Of a stretch of DNA of 64,000 bases, positions 41,818 through 51,712 are shown in pieces. Origin of the DNA: Methylobacterium sp. Leaf123 (lineage in GTDB: Bacteria; Pseudomonadota; Alphaproteobacteria; Rhizobiales; Beijerinckiaceae). The stretch lies in the NCBI RefSeq assembly GCF_001423405.1, contig NZ_LMNS01000038.1, positions 62,001 to 126,000 on the forward strand, read 5' to 3'. The notes beneath the pieces were generated by a model that saw nothing but the letters and a program-made list of their open reading frames with translations, was not told the DNA's origin and ran no database searches. How positions within the stretch are numbered: position 1 is the stretch's first letter; each line of letters begins with the position of its first letter. The position numbers and the translations under genes were made by a program.

Positions 41818-43230
41818 TCAAGCGCCGCGCGTGATGCGGGCGTGGTCCGTGATGTAGCGCTCGATCACGGCCTGATCGTTGGCGAGGTTCGCCACCGTCT
41901 CGGGCCGGGTCATCAGTTCGGCGAGGTGGGGCGGCAGAACCGGGCGCCCGCCGCCGGTCGCCTGCGAGACCGCATCCGGGAATTTGGCGGGGTGCGCGGT
42001 GGCCAGCGCCACGACCGGGGTGGCCGGATCCTTCTCCAGCAGCCGGCGGCCGGCGCGCACGCCGATGGCGCTATGCGGATCGAGCACGAGGCCGGTCCGG
42101 CGGTAGGTGCCGGCGATCTCCTCCACCACGTCCGGCTCCCGCACGGCGGTCGCGTCGAACTCGTCGCGCACGGTTGCCAGCACCTCGGGGCTCAGCGAGA
42201 ACCCGCCCGACTGCTTCAGACCGGCCATCAGGCGGCCGAGCGCGGAGGCATCACGGCCCAAAGCCTCGAACAGCAGCCGCTCGAAGTTCGAGGAGATCTG
42301 GATGTCCATAGAGGGCGAGGTCGTCGGCTGCACGCCGCGCGGCTCGTAGCTGCCGTGCTCCAGGGCGCGGGCCAGGATGTCGTTGGCGTTGGTGCCGATC
42401 ATCAGCCGCTCGATCGGCAGGCCCATCCGCTTGGCGACCCAGCCGGCGAGGATGTCGCCGAAGTTGCCGGTCGGCACCGCGAAGGACACCTTTCGGTGCG
42501 GGGCGCCGAGCGCCACGGCGCTGGTGAAGTAGTAGACGGTCTGCGCGGCGACGCGGGCCCAGTTGATCGAGTTGACGCCCGAGAGCTTCACCGTGTCGGC
42601 GAAGTCGCCGTGCTGGAACATCGCCTTCACGATGTTCTGGCAATCGTCAAAATTGCCGTCGATGGCGAGGGCGTGGACGTTCGGCGCGTTCACCGTCGTC
42701 ATCTGCCGGCGCTGCACCTCCGAGACGCGGCCGTGCGGAAACAGGATGAACACGTCGACCTGATCGAGCCCCTTGAAGGCCTCGACCGCGGCACTGCCCG
42801 TATCGCCCGAAGTCGCGCCGACGATGGTGGCGCGGCCACCCTTCTGGCGCAGCACGTAATCCATCAGCCGCCCGAGGAGCTGCATCGCCACGTCCTTGAA
42901 CGCGAGCGTCGGCCCGTGAAACAGCTCCATCAGGAACAGGTTGTCGTCGATCTGGGTGAGCGGGCAGATCGCCGGATGGCGGAAGGTGGCGTAGGCCGCC
43001 TCGATCATTTCATCGAGCGCGTCGTCCGGAATCTCGCCGTCGATGAGCGGGCGCAGCACGCGCTTGGCCACCTCGGCGTAGCGCATGCCGGCAAAGCCCG
43101 CGATCTCGGCACGGCTGATCTGCGGCCAGCTCTCGGGCACGTAGAGACCGCCGTCGCGGGCGAGGCCGGCGAGCAGCGCATCGGAAAAGCTCAAGGGCGC
43201 AGCGGCGCCGCGGGTCGAGACGTGCAGCAA
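41818..43230 (-). CDS. thrC: Threonine synthase
   Basis: A 470-residue PLP enzyme that converts O-phosphohomoserine to threonine. HVSTRG follows the start; the PLP lysine is in FHGPTLAFKDVAMQLLG, with TSGDTGSAAVEAF and AVPTGNFGDILAGWVAKRMG binding the phosphate. The start is TTG 43230 with GGAGG five bases upstream. It lies in the oxidase gene block, upstream of the M16 protease. Confidence 0.95.
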   Translation of the reverse strand: MLHVSTRGAAAPLSFSDALLAGLARDGGLYVPESWPQISRAEIAGFAGMRYAEVAKRVLRPLIDGEIPDDALDEMIEAAYATFRHPAICPLTQIDDNLFLMELFHGPTLAFKDVAMQLLGRLMDYVLRQKGGRATIVGATSGDTGSAAVEAFKGLDQVDVFILFPHGRVSEVQRRQMTTVNAPNVHALAIDGNFDDCQNIVKAMFQHGDFADTVKLSGVNSINWARVAAQTVYYFTSAVALGAPHRKVSFAVPTGNFGDILAGWVAKRMGLPIERLMIGTNANDILARALEHGSYEPRGVQPTTSPSMDIQISSNFERLLFEALGRDASALGRLMAGLKQSGGFSLSPEVLATVRDEFDATAVREPDVVEEIAGTYRRTGLVLDPHSAIGVRAGRRLLEKDPATPVVALATAHPAKFPDAVSQATGGGRPVLPPHLAELMTRPETVANLANDQAVIERYITDHARITRGA

Positions 43231-43315
43231 AGATGCCTCCGGGAAGGCGCTCCCTCTACACGATCGATTCGGCCGTGTCGAAGCGGGGCCGGATCGGTTT
43301 CTCACATCTGCAGCG

Positions 43316-43729
43316 TCAAACCTTCTCGCCCGGCGCCTTCTTCAAGTGACAGCCGGTGATGCGCCACTGGCCGTCGGCCTGACGCTGGAGCGTGTAGAGC
43401 GCGACCCAATCGATGCCGGCCTCGTCCTGAAGGCTCAGGCCTTGGGCCAGTTCGTCCTCGCCGGTCGTCTCGGTCGCCTCGAAGCGGTAGCTGCGCGGGC
43501 GCAGGACCGGGGCGTAGCCCTTCGCGACCATGGCGATGAAGGTTTCGGCCGAGGGAAACAGGTTGCGGACCTGCGGCGCGGCCTCGGCATAGGCCGCCGC
43601 GGCGTCGCTTCGGCGGAAGGCCTCGATCTGCCGCTCGATGGTGGCACGCGCCGCATCGCGGGCCGCATCGTCGGCCCGGACCGCGGCCGATGTCAGAAAA
43701 ACCAATAGAAAGACGGCGACGGCACGCAT
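43316..43729 (-). CDS. DUF4864 family exported protein
   Basis: A 137-residue protein with a signal peptide (AVAVFLLVFLTSAAVRA) and a single domain: IERQIEAFRRSDAAAAYAEA, RNLFPSAETFIAMVAKGYAPVL and RITGCHLKKAPGEKV at the end. The family is of unknown function; it looks like a small NTF2-like fold. Start is ATG 43729. Confidence 0.85.
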   Translation of the reverse strand: MRAVAVFLLVFLTSAAVRADDAARDAARATIERQIEAFRRSDAAAAYAEAAPQVRNLFPSAETFIAMVAKGYAPVLRPRSYRFEATETTGEDELAQGLSLQDEAGIDWVALYTLQRQADGQWRITGCHLKKAPGEKV

Positions 43730-43824
43730 CGGGAGCCCTCCGCATCTCTTTTCGCGAGTCTTAGCCGCGAGGGTCTGGTTGTCCCCGCAGGCTCACGATC
43801 GGAGCAACATGCGGGCCAACGCCG

Positions 43825-44595
43825 TCAACCGGCCTTCGGGTCCGCCGGATCGTACAAGCGCTTCCACGCGAACACCGAAAAGACGCCGATCAGGCAGGCG
43901 GCGATGCCGAACCATGTGAAGGCGTATTGCAGGTGGTTGTTCGGCAGATCGACGCGGAGCTGTCCGCCGCGGGGCCAGCCGCCGGGATTCGGCGTCGCGT
44001 CGGCCTCGATCAGGTAGGGGGCGACATTCGTGAGATGGCGGGCGGCGCTGATGCCGGGGATGTCGCGGGTGAACCATGCATCACGCTTCGGATCGGATTC
44101 CGGCACGAACAGCGTGCGGGTCTCGCTCGCGCGCAGCATGCCGGTCACCGTCGCCGCGCCCGCGACCTGACCGGCGGCGCGGTCCTCCGGGCGCTTCAAC
44201 TCGGTCGGCACGAAGCCGCGGTTGATCAGGATGGTCGTCCCGTCGTCGCGCTGGAGCGGGGTGATGACATAGAAGCCCTGGAGCGCCCGGCCGGGCTCGC
44301 CCGGTGCCAACCCATGCACCAGGGTCTCCTTGTCGTGCAGGAAGGTGCCGCGCGTCTGCACCCGGCTGAACTCGTCGGCCTTCGCGTCCCATTCCCCGAA
44401 GGGGGGAGGGTCGGCCGGCGGCTCGGCCTGCGAGCGCTCGACGATGCGGGCGATCAGCGCCTCCTTCTCGCTCTTGCGGGCCAACTGCCAGGTCCCGAGA
44501 CCGAGCAGGATCGCGAGGCAGACCAGGGCCGCGAGGCCCGGCGCCCACAGGCTGCGCAGGCGCGCGCTTCGCTCGGTCGAGGACAAGGCGGCCAC
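43825..44595 (-). CDS. surf1: SURF1 family cytochrome oxidase assembly protein
   Basis: A 256-residue membrane protein. Two transmembrane helices, LAALVCLAILLGLGTWQLARK near the N-terminus and FTWFGIAACLIGVFSVFAWKR near the end, flank a periplasmic domain with QGFYVITPLQRDDGTTILINRGFVP, the classical SURF1 order. SURF1 helps haem a insertion into oxidase subunit I. The start is GTG 44595, overlapping the DUF983 stop by one base (TAGTG), so it is translationally coupled. Confidence 0.92.
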   Translation of the reverse strand: MAALSSTERSARLRSLWAPGLAALVCLAILLGLGTWQLARKSEKEALIARIVERSQAEPPADPPPFGEWDAKADEFSRVQTRGTFLHDKETLVHGLAPGEPGRALQGFYVITPLQRDDGTTILINRGFVPTELKRPEDRAAGQVAGAATVTGMLRASETRTLFVPESDPKRDAWFTRDIPGISAARHLTNVAPYLIEADATPNPGGWPRGGQLRVDLPNNHLQYAFTWFGIAACLIGVFSVFAWKRLYDPADPKAG

Positions 44596-44969
44596 TAGCG
44601 GAAGCGCCCCTGCGCGGCCTTGTTGGCGAATTGGACGGCGGCGAGCAGCCCCTTCAGCGGGCGCACCAGAGCCAAGCTCAGGCCGATGGCGAGGCTGCCG
44701 GCGACGAGGGCGTGGACCCAGACCGGCGGCTCGTAGGTGATCTCCATCCACAGGGCCATGCCGACGACGACGAAGCCGGTGATCGACATCACGAAGAAGG
44801 CCGGCCCGTCCGCGGAATCGAAGGCGGAGAAGTCCTGGCCGCAGACCTCGCAGGCCGGTTTGACGGCGAGGAAGCCCTTGAACAGGTGGCCCTCGCCGCA
44901 GGCGGGGCAGCGCCCCCGCAGGCCCGTCGCGATCGGGGAGGGGGGCGGATTCGTAGCGGTTCGGCTCAA
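44595..44969 (-). CDS. DUF983 family protein
   Basis: A 124-residue protein. Two CPxCGxG-type pairs (GRCPACGEGHLF, CEVCGQDFSAFD) form a zinc ribbon, followed by two hydrophobic helices (FFVMSITGFVVVGMALW, ALVAGSLAIGLSLALV). DUF983 genes regularly lie between ctaE and surf1. I set the start at TTG 44969, which has GAGGAG six bases before it; the longer frame from 45020 adds 17 unconserved residues. Function is unknown, presumably oxidase assembly. Confidence 0.88.
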   Translation of the reverse strand: MSRTATNPPPSPIATGLRGRCPACGEGHLFKGFLAVKPACEVCGQDFSAFDSADGPAFFVMSITGFVVVGMALWMEITYEPPVWVHALVAGSLAIGLSLALVRPLKGLLAAVQFANKAAQGRFR

Positions 44970-45022
44970 GGGATGCTCCTCGCTGTCCGCCGGTATGGTG
45001 CAACGGACGGCACGCCGCACGT

Positions 45023-45048
45023 GAAAAAGGGCGGCTCGCGCCGCCCTT
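45023..45048 (-). terminator. Terminator after ctaE
   Basis: On the minus strand AAGGGCGGC and GCCGCCCTT pair (9 bases, 4-base loop) and run into TTTTCAC. It lies about 50 bases past the ctaE stop, so transcription from ctaE may end here and the DUF983-surf1 pair may have its own start. Confidence 0.75.
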
Positions 45049-45095
45049 CAGGGTTGCCGCCCGAGCAGGGCGGCGGAGGCTGTCGGCTCGACCCG

Positions 45096-45953
45096 TTAGT
45101 GGGCCGCACCGCCGGCGCCCGCGCCCCAGACGTAGATGGCGGCGAACAGGAACAGCCACACCACGTCGACGAAGTGCCAGTACCAAGCGGCGAACTCGAA
45201 GCCGAGATGCTGCTTCGGGGTGAAGTCACCCTGGTAGGTGCGCAGCAGGCAGACGGCGAGGAAGATCGTGCCGATGATGACGTGGGCGCCGTGGAAGCCC
45301 GTCGCCATGAAGAAGGTCGCCGAGTAGATCGAGCCCGAGAAGCCGAAATGGGCGTGGGCGTACTCGTAGGCCTGGCAGGCGGTGAACAGCACACCGAGGA
45401 TGATGGTCAGCCACAGGCCGTATTTCAGGCCCTTGCGGTCGCCATGCAGCAGGGCGTGGTGAGCCCAGGTCACGGTGGTGCCCGAGGTGAGCAGGATCAG
45501 GGTGTTGAGGAGCGGCAGGTGCCAGGGGTCGAACGCCTCGATGCCCTTCGGCGGCCACATGCCGCCGGTGAACTCGACACGCTGGGGCTGGATCGGGTCG
45601 GCGGTGTAGAGCGCGGCCTCGAAATAGGCCCAGAACCACGCCACGAAAAACATCACCTCGGAGGCGATGAACATGATCATGCCGTAGCGGTGGTGAAGCT
45701 GGACGACGCGGGTGTGGTCGCCGGAATTGGCCTCGTGCGTGACGTCGCGCCACCACGACAGCATCGTGTAGAGCACGCCGAGTGTGCCGGCGCCGAACAC
45801 GTAGGGGCCGATGGCGAGGCCGCCCGCGGAGAGACCCTTCATCCAGAAGACGGCGCCGAACGCCATCAGGAACCCGGAGAACGCGCCCAGCAGCGGCCAC
45901 GGGCTCGGGTTGATGATGTGGTAATCGTGGTTCTTGGCGTGCGCCCCGGCCAT
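45096..45953 (-). CDS. ctaE: Cytochrome c oxidase subunit III
   Basis: A 285-residue membrane protein with seven helices. Family signatures include [63 protein letters not shown] and [24 protein letters not shown]. Subunit III stabilises the oxidase and assists proton uptake. Start is ATG 45953. Confidence 0.96.
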   Translation of the reverse strand: MAGAHAKNHDYHIINPSPWPLLGAFSGFLMAFGAVFWMKGLSAGGLAIGPYVFGAGTLGVLYTMLSWWRDVTHEANSGDHTRVVQLHHRYGMIMFIASEVMFFVAWFWAYFEAALYTADPIQPQRVEFTGGMWPPKGIEAFDPWHLPLLNTLILLTSGTTVTWAHHALLHGDRKGLKYGLWLTIILGVLFTACQAYEYAHAHFGFSGSIYSATFFMATGFHGAHVIIGTIFLAVCLLRTYQGDFTPKQHLGFEFAAWYWHFVDVVWLFLFAAIYVWGAGAGGAAH

Positions 45954-46015
45954 CGCAATGGTTCTCCCTCAGCCCTTGCCCGTCACCGCCTGACGGCCGG
46001 GCCCTGTTGCCTTGG

Positions 46016-46038
46016 AGGTCCGGCGGGACCGGACCTCG
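46016..46038 (-). terminator. Stem-loop between ctaG and ctaE
   Basis: GAGGTCCGG (46016-46024) and CCGGACCTC (46030-46038) are a perfect 9-base stem with a CGGGA loop. It lies between the ctaG stop and the ctaE start. With no T tract it may be an attenuator or mRNA stability element rather than a terminator. Confidence 0.4.
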
Positions 46039-46098
46039 GTTGAAAACCCTCTACTGCGGCGGTCGCGCCATTGTCACGCTTGGCCGCCGCTTCGCCCC

Positions 46099-46707
46099 TC
46101 AAAAGTTGCGGGTGGCGGCGGGTTTGGCCGCCTCCGCCACCGGCGCACCGTTCTTCGAAGGGTAGTAGGTGTAGGACAGCGTCATCTCCGAGAGATCGCC
46201 GATATCCGGATCCTTGCGCAGGGCCGGATCGACGTAGAACACCAGCGGGAATTCCGCCGACTCGCCGGGCTGCAACGTGTGCTCGTCGAAGCAGAAGCAC
46301 TGCACCTTGACGAAGTAGCTGCCCATCAGGTCGGGCTGCACGTTGAACACGGCGATGCCGGCCGCGGGTGCCGGGCCGGTATTCGTCACCTTGAAGAACA
46401 CCGTCGCCGTCTGGCCGGGCACGGCCTCGACCCGCGACTGCTCCGGCTGGAAGCGCCAGGACAGGTTCTTCGAGACGTTGGTATCGAAGCGCACCGAGAC
46501 CGGAGCCAGGGCCTCGCCGGTCGGAGCGGAGGGCGCGGCGCCGACGAGGGGCGTGCCGTTGAAGCCGGTCGCCTTGCAGAACATCGAATAGAGCGGCGCC
46601 GAGACGGCCGCGAGGCCGCCCATGCCGAGCACGACGCCCGCACAGGCGAGCACGGTCCAGCGCGTGCCGCGGGCCGCCTGTTTCTGCCTCTCGCCCATAT
46701 TCGTCAT
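46099..46707 (-). CDS. ctaG: Cytochrome c oxidase assembly protein CtaG (Cox11)
   Basis: A 202-residue protein with one N-terminal anchor (VLACAGVVLGMGGLAAVSAPLY) and a periplasmic copper-binding domain. The copper motif is VQCFCFDEHTL, and SAPLYSMFCKATGFNGT is the usual region after the anchor. Cox11 delivers copper to the CuB site of subunit I. Start is ATG 46707. Confidence 0.95.
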   Translation of the reverse strand: MTNMGERQKQAARGTRWTVLACAGVVLGMGGLAAVSAPLYSMFCKATGFNGTPLVGAAPSAPTGEALAPVSVRFDTNVSKNLSWRFQPEQSRVEAVPGQTATVFFKVTNTGPAPAAGIAVFNVQPDLMGSYFVKVQCFCFDEHTLQPGESAEFPLVFYVDPALRKDPDIGDLSEMTLSYTYYPSKNGAPVAEAAKPAATRNF

Positions 46708-46719
46708 CGGGTCACGCCT

Positions 46720-46884
46720 TCAGAGCGGCCGTTGCAGGATCTGCGGACCGAGCTTGGCAATCGTCAGCACGAAGAACAACAGCACCAGGGCGCCCAAAGT
46801 CAGGGCGATGGCGACCGAGCGCTTGCGGCGGGTCTTGGCCTCCTCCGGGGTCAGCGGACGGATCCCTTCGGGGAGATCGGACAT
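46720..46884 (-). CDS. coxF: CoxF-like small protein of the oxidase operon
   Basis: The frame ATG 46884 to TGA 46720-46722 encodes 54 residues beginning MSDLPEGIRPLTPEEAKTRR, with one membrane helix (VAIALTLGALVLLFFVLTIAKL). The position between ctaB and ctaG, 12 bases from ctaG and 8 from ctaB, is where this short protein is found in alphaproteobacteria. The role is not known; assembly is presumed. Confidence 0.85.
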   Translation of the reverse strand: MSDLPEGIRPLTPEEAKTRRKRSVAIALTLGALVLLFFVLTIAKLGPQILQRPL

Positions 46885-46892
46885 GGCGGGCC

Positions 46893-47846
46893 TCACGCTG
46901 CGACCGCGCGGAACAATCCAAGTCCCTGCTCGGCGAGCAGCGCCGAGAAGAGCAGGAACAGGTAGAGGATCGAGAAGGCGAACAGGCCCATCGCCGCCTT
47001 GCGCTCGGGCTCGCCCTCACGCAGCCGGTAGACCTGGACCGCGCCGGCCAGCATGCCGAGGCCGCCGAGCACGCCGACGACGGCGTAGAGCCAGCCGCCG
47101 AAGCCGAGCCAGACCGGCACGAGGGCGAGCGGTGCGAGGACCAGGGAGTACCCAACGATCTGGCGGCGGGTGGAATCCGGGCCGGCGACGTTCGGCATCA
47201 TCGGGATGCCGGCACGGGCGTATTCACCGCTCTTCACCAGCGCCAGCGCCCAGAAATGCGGCGGCGTCCAGATGAAGATGATCGCGAACAGGACCAGCGA
47301 CTCGATGCCGACATGGCCGGTCACCGCCGCCTGGCCCACCACCGGGGGGAGGGCGCCGGCGGCACCGCCGATGACGATGTTCTGCGCGGTCGCCCGCTTC
47401 AGCCACATCGAGTAGATCACGGCGTAGAACACGATGGTGAAGGCGAGCAGCCCCGCGGCGAGCCAGTTCGAGGCCAGCCCGAGGATCAGCACCGAGCCGA
47501 CCGACAGGACGATGCCGAAGGCCAGCGCCTCGTCGGGGCGGATGCGCCCGTCCGGGATCGGACGCTTGGCGGTGCGGGTCATCAGCGCGTCGATGTCTGC
47601 GTCCCACCACATGTTGAGGCAACCCGAGGCGCCGGCGCCCACGGCGATCATCAGCAGCGAGATCGCCGCGATCACCGGGTTTACGGTGGCATCCGAGACC
47701 ACCATGCCGACGAGCGCGGTGAAGATGACGAGCACCATCACCCGCGGCTTCAGCAGGGCGAAGAAGTCGGAGACCTCGCCGCCGGCAGCGGGGGAGAACG
47801 ACGCGGGGCCGGTGCCGGCGCTCAGGCTGTTCGACAGGCTCGTCAT
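46893..47846 (-). CDS. ctaB: Protoheme IX farnesyltransferase (haem o synthase)
   Basis: A 317-residue UbiA-type prenyltransferase. The two Asp-rich motifs are present: [19 protein letters not shown] and, later, the [10 protein letters not shown] and [12 protein letters not shown] region. It farnesylates haem b to haem o, the precursor of haem a. Start is ATG 47846. It follows ctaD after 165 bases that contain a terminator. Confidence 0.96.
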   Translation of the reverse strand: MTSLSNSLSAGTGPASFSPAAGGEVSDFFALLKPRVMVLVIFTALVGMVVSDATVNPVIAAISLLMIAVGAGASGCLNMWWDADIDALMTRTAKRPIPDGRIRPDEALAFGIVLSVGSVLILGLASNWLAAGLLAFTIVFYAVIYSMWLKRATAQNIVIGGAAGALPPVVGQAAVTGHVGIESLVLFAIIFIWTPPHFWALALVKSGEYARAGIPMMPNVAGPDSTRRQIVGYSLVLAPLALVPVWLGFGGWLYAVVGVLGGLGMLAGAVQVYRLREGEPERKAAMGLFAFSILYLFLLFSALLAEQGLGLFRAVAA

Positions 47847-47963
47847 GGAAACCGTGCTCTGACGCTTGTTCTGATGTGTTCAAAGGTCTTCGGATCGCGC
47901 CGTTCGTGGCGCCGCCCTTTTCGGGAGGCCTCGCCCAAGGGGTGGGAGGCCTCCGGGAAAGAG

Positions 47964-47987
47964 CGAGGACCGCCGGGGCGGTCCTCG
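47964..47987 (-). terminator. Terminator after ctaD
   Basis: CGAGGACCG (47964-47972) and CGGTCCTCG (47979-47987) pair and, on the minus strand, run into CTCTTTCCC. It is 24 bases beyond the ctaD stop and would separate ctaCD from ctaB and the assembly genes. Confidence 0.65.
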
Positions 47988-48011
47988 CGATCTTCGGTTT
48001 TCGTCCCGCCC

Positions 48012-49640
48012 TTAGTGGGCCGGCTCGTCGACGATCTTGGGGAGCGTCTCGAACTGGTGGAAGGGCGGGGGCGAGGAGAGGGTCCATTCCAGGGTGGTGG
48101 CACCCTCGCCCCACGGATTGTCCGCAGCACGGGTCTTGGAGCGGAAGGCCAGCACGATGCCGATCACGAAGACGATCATGCTGAGGGCGAAGACGTGACC
48201 GCCCAGGGTCGCGACCTTGTGCCAGCCGGCGAAGGCCTCCGGATAGTCGGCGTAGCGACGCGGCATACCGGCCAGACCCAGGAAGTGCATCGGGAAGAAC
48301 AGGACGTTCGCGCCGATGAAGGCCAGCCAGAAGTGCAGCTTGCCGGCCCATTCCGGGATGACGTGGCCGGTCATTTTCGGGAACCAGTAGTAGATACCGG
48401 CGAAGATGATGAACACGGCGCCGAGCGAGAGCACGTAGTGGAAGTGCGCCACGACGTAGTAGGTGTCGTGCAGGTACTTATCGACCGAGGAGTTCGCGAG
48501 CACGACGCCGGTGACGCCGCCGACCGTGAACAGGAAGATGAAGCCCACTGCCCAGTGCATCGCCGCGGTGAAGCGGATCGAACCGCCCCACATCGTCGCG
48601 ATCCAGGAGAAGATCTTCACGCCCGTGGGCACCGCGATCACCATGGTCGCGAAGACGAAGTAGGACTGCGTCTGGAGCGACAGGCCGACGGTGTACATGT
48701 GGTGGGCCCACACGACGAAGCCGACGACGCCGATGGCGACCATGGCGTAGGCCATGGCGAGGTAGCCGAAGACGGGCTTGCGCGAGAAGGTGGCGATGAT
48801 GTGCGAGACGATGCCGAAGGCCGGCAGGATCATCACGTACACTTCGGGGTGGCCGAAGAACCAGAACAGGTGCTGGTAGAGCACCGGATCGCCGCCGCCC
48901 TCGGGGGCGAAGAAGGTGGTGCCGAAGTTACGGTCGGTGAGCAGCATCGTGATCGCACCGGCGAGAACCGGGAGCGACAGGAGCAGCAGGAAGGCGGTGA
49001 CGAGTTCGGCCCAGGCGAAGAGCGGCATCTTGTGCAGCGTCATGCCGGGGGCGCGCATGTTGAGGATGGTGGTGATGAAGTTGATCGCGCCCAGGATCGA
49101 GCCCGCACCGGCGAGGTGGAGCGAGAAGATCGCGAAATCGACCGCCGGGCCGGGATGGCCGGCCGAGGAGGAGAGCGGCGGGTAGACGGTCCAGCCGGTG
49201 CCCGCGCCGGTCGCGCCGGGCGAACCCTCGACGAACAGCGAGCAGAGGAGGCAGGCGAAGCCCGACACCGTCAGCCAGAACGAGACGTTGTTCATCCGCG
49301 GGAAGGCCATGTCCGGCGCGCCGATCATCAGCGGGACGAACCAGTTGCCGAAGCCGCCGATGAGGGCGGGCATCACCATGAAGAACACCATGATGAGGCC
49401 GTGGCCGGTGACGAACACGTTGTAGGTCGCCGGGTTGGAGAAGTACTGGAGCCCCGGCTCCTCCATCTCCATGCGGATGCCGAAGGACAGGAACGCACCG
49501 ATGATGCCCGCCATGAAGGCGAAGATCAGGTAGAGCGTGCCGATGTCCTTGTGGTTCGTCGAGAGGAACCAGCGGGAGAAGAAGGAGGGCTTATGGTCGT
49601 GGCGGGCGTCATGCCCGGCATGTGCTGTGGCGGTGGCCAT
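48012..49640 (-). CDS. ctaD: Cytochrome c oxidase subunit I
   Basis: A 542-residue subunit with twelve helices. The CuB region [17 protein letters not shown] has the cross-linked His-Tyr pair, and [15 protein letters not shown] contains the haem a3 and haem a ligand region. It holds haem a, haem a3 and CuB. Start is ATG 49640, 78 bases behind ctaC. Confidence 0.97.
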   Translation of the reverse strand: MATATAHAGHDARHDHKPSFFSRWFLSTNHKDIGTLYLIFAFMAGIIGAFLSFGIRMEMEEPGLQYFSNPATYNVFVTGHGLIMVFFMVMPALIGGFGNWFVPLMIGAPDMAFPRMNNVSFWLTVSGFACLLCSLFVEGSPGATGAGTGWTVYPPLSSSAGHPGPAVDFAIFSLHLAGAGSILGAINFITTILNMRAPGMTLHKMPLFAWAELVTAFLLLLSLPVLAGAITMLLTDRNFGTTFFAPEGGGDPVLYQHLFWFFGHPEVYVMILPAFGIVSHIIATFSRKPVFGYLAMAYAMVAIGVVGFVVWAHHMYTVGLSLQTQSYFVFATMVIAVPTGVKIFSWIATMWGGSIRFTAAMHWAVGFIFLFTVGGVTGVVLANSSVDKYLHDTYYVVAHFHYVLSLGAVFIIFAGIYYWFPKMTGHVIPEWAGKLHFWLAFIGANVLFFPMHFLGLAGMPRRYADYPEAFAGWHKVATLGGHVFALSMIVFVIGIVLAFRSKTRAADNPWGEGATTLEWTLSSPPPFHQFETLPKIVDEPAH

Positions 49641-49717
49641 CGATCCTTGCCTTAATCAGATGTCTGTCGCCTCTGGCGAAGGGAGATCCGGCCGGCGCGT
49701 GCCGGCCCGGAGAAGCG

Positions 49718-50557
49718 TCAGCGGGCGTCCGCGAGGCGCGCGCCGTTGTCGATCGCGGCGTACTTGGTCTTCGCCTCGGTCAGCCAGTCGGCGTAGGCCT
49801 GCTCGCTGACCACGCGCACGGTGATCGGCATGTAGGCGTGACGGGCGCCGCACAGCTCGGAGCACTGGCCGTGATAGGTGCCCTCGCGGTCGGCCTTGAA
49901 CCACCACTGGTTCAGGCGTCCGGGGATCGCGTCGATCTTGCCGCCGAAGGAGGGGATCGCCCAGGAGTGGATGACGTCGTCGGAGGTGACTTGCACCTTC
50001 ACGACCTTGCCGACGGGGATGACCATGTCGTTGTCGGTCGCGAGCAGCTTCGGCTGCTGCTCCTCATCGACGTTCGCGTCGAAGGTGAAGCCGCCCTTGT
50101 CGCCCTCGGCCGGGTAGACGTAGGACCAATACCACGCATGGCCGACGACCTTGACCACGAGGTCGGCCTTCGGGTCCGAGAGCTGCGTGCGCAGGGTGCG
50201 GAACGAGGGGATCGCCACCGCCACGAGGATCAGGACCGGGATGATGGTCCAGGCCACCTCGATCGCCGTGTTGTGCGTGGTGCGCGACGGCGTCGGGTTC
50301 GTCTTCTCGTTGAACTTGAAGATGCAGTAGAGAATGAGAACGAGAACGAAGACCGAGATCGCGAAGGCGATCCAGTGCAGCCCGTGCTCGAAGTTGAGGA
50401 GGTCAGCGGCCTCGGCCGTGACCGGTATCTGACGGCTCATCTGCCACGGCTCGGGCTGACCGATACCGGCCGCGAGAGCGGAGGAGGACGAACCGAGGAG
50501 AGCGCCGAACGCGGCGAGCCCCCACGATAACCGATGTTGCGCCTGCGTCGTCCGCAT
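49718..50557 (-). CDS. ctaC: Cytochrome c oxidase subunit II
   Basis: A 279-residue subunit. A signal peptide (LAAFGALLGSSSSALA) is followed by two helices and a periplasmic cupredoxin domain. The CuA site is CSELCGARHAYMPI plus the earlier His in DDVIHSWAIP, so it is complete. It accepts electrons from cytochrome c. It is the first gene of the oxidase block; the likely promoter is in the 255-base divergent gap to fdhD. Confidence 0.97.
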   Translation of the reverse strand: MRTTQAQHRLSWGLAAFGALLGSSSSALAAGIGQPEPWQMSRQIPVTAEAADLLNFEHGLHWIAFAISVFVLVLILYCIFKFNEKTNPTPSRTTHNTAIEVAWTIIPVLILVAVAIPSFRTLRTQLSDPKADLVVKVVGHAWYWSYVYPAEGDKGGFTFDANVDEEQQPKLLATDNDMVIPVGKVVKVQVTSDDVIHSWAIPSFGGKIDAIPGRLNQWWFKADREGTYHGQCSELCGARHAYMPITVRVVSEQAYADWLTEAKTKYAAIDNGARLADAR

Positions 50558-50812
50558 GTCCCCGCTTGGCTCCCCTGGTGCCTATGGTTTGTTTGCCCTT
50601 GAATTTGCCGACGAGCGTCGCAAATCCCAGAACTGCCCGATCGTATCGCGGGCCTTGCCGGTTCCGGCGTGACCGTGTCGCTGCCGGATGGGCGGTTGCG
50701 ACGTAGAACCATACTGATCAAAAAACCGCAACCACAACAGCGCCCCCAAGCGTCGCTTGGACGCGGTATCAGGGTTGCGCAGCGGGCAATTTGGCTGCCT
50801 CTGGGGATACGG

Positions 50813-51688
50813 ATGCAGGACGTCGGCGCAAAACCTGAGCAAGAAGCCGGAGATGACTTCGGCGCGGGCGGTCCCGCGACGTCGGTCAAGGTCGGAACAC
50901 TCGTCGTTGCCTATGACGCGCCCGAGGCGCGGCCCGACTCCCGGGCGCTGGCCGTCGAGATGCCGGTCAACGTCGTCTACGGCACCGTCCCCTACGCGGT
51001 GATGATGCTGACCCCGGCCGATCTCGAAGATTTCGCCTACGGTTTCAGCCTCACCGAGGGCGTGATCGAGACGCCCGACGAGATCCGCGGCGTCACCGTG
51101 GAGCCCGGTGAGGGCGGGCTGAGGCTGCTGGTCGATCTCGCTCCGGGGCGGCTTCGCGAGCACCTCGCCCGCAAGCGCGCGATCAGCGGGCGCACCGGCT
51201 GCGGCGTCTGCGGCATCGAGGATCTCGCCGCCCTGCCGATTGCCCGGACCCGCTCCGGCAAGGGCCCGCAGGTGACGCTGGCGGCGATCCAGACGGCGCT
51301 GACCGCCCTCTCGGACCGTCAGAGACTGAACCGGGAGACGCGCGCGGTCCACGCGGCCGGATGGGCCGGCCTCGACGGTTCGCTACTGGCGGTGCGCGAG
51401 GATGTCGGCCGCCACAATGCTCTGGATAAGTGCATCGGCGCACTGCTGCGCCAGGGCGTGCGGGCGGACGAGGGTTTTCTCGTCATCACCAGCCGCTGCT
51501 CCTTCGAGATGGCGGAGAAGGCCGCAAGCCTCGGCGCCTCGGTGCTGGTGGCGATCTCCGCCCCGACCTCGCTCGCGATCGAGCGGGCGCGCTGCCACGA
51601 CATGACGCTCTGCGCCATCGCCCGCTCGGACACCCTGACCGTATTCTCGGGGCGCGAGCGGCTGATCCTGGCCGGGGAGGGCGGCTGA
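50813..51688 (+). CDS. fdhD: Formate dehydrogenase accessory sulfurtransferase FdhD
   Basis: A 291-residue protein. The catalytic cysteine pair is in GRTGCGVCGIEDL, and REDVGRHNALDKCIG and ITSRCSFEMAEKAA are further family motifs. FdhD transfers sulfur to the bis-MGD molybdenum cofactor of formate dehydrogenases and may serve other bis-MGD enzymes. No formate dehydrogenase gene is in the window, and the gene stands alone, divergent from ctaC. Start is ATG 50813 (GGGGA upstream); a longer frame opens at 50669. Confidence 0.92.
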   Translation: MQDVGAKPEQEAGDDFGAGGPATSVKVGTLVVAYDAPEARPDSRALAVEMPVNVVYGTVPYAVMMLTPADLEDFAYGFSLTEGVIETPDEIRGVTVEPGEGGLRLLVDLAPGRLREHLARKRAISGRTGCGVCGIEDLAALPIARTRSGKGPQVTLAAIQTALTALSDRQRLNRETRAVHAAGWAGLDGSLLAVREDVGRHNALDKCIGALLRQGVRADEGFLVITSRCSFEMAEKAASLGASVLVAISAPTSLAIERARCHDMTLCAIARSDTLTVFSGRERLILAGEGG

Positions 51689-51712
51689 GCCGCGCCATCC
51701 CGGACGACCCCC

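Noticed and set aside
47256-49655. A 799-codon open frame antisense to ctaB and ctaD
   Set aside because: His/Asp/Arg-rich shadow of the oxidase genes.
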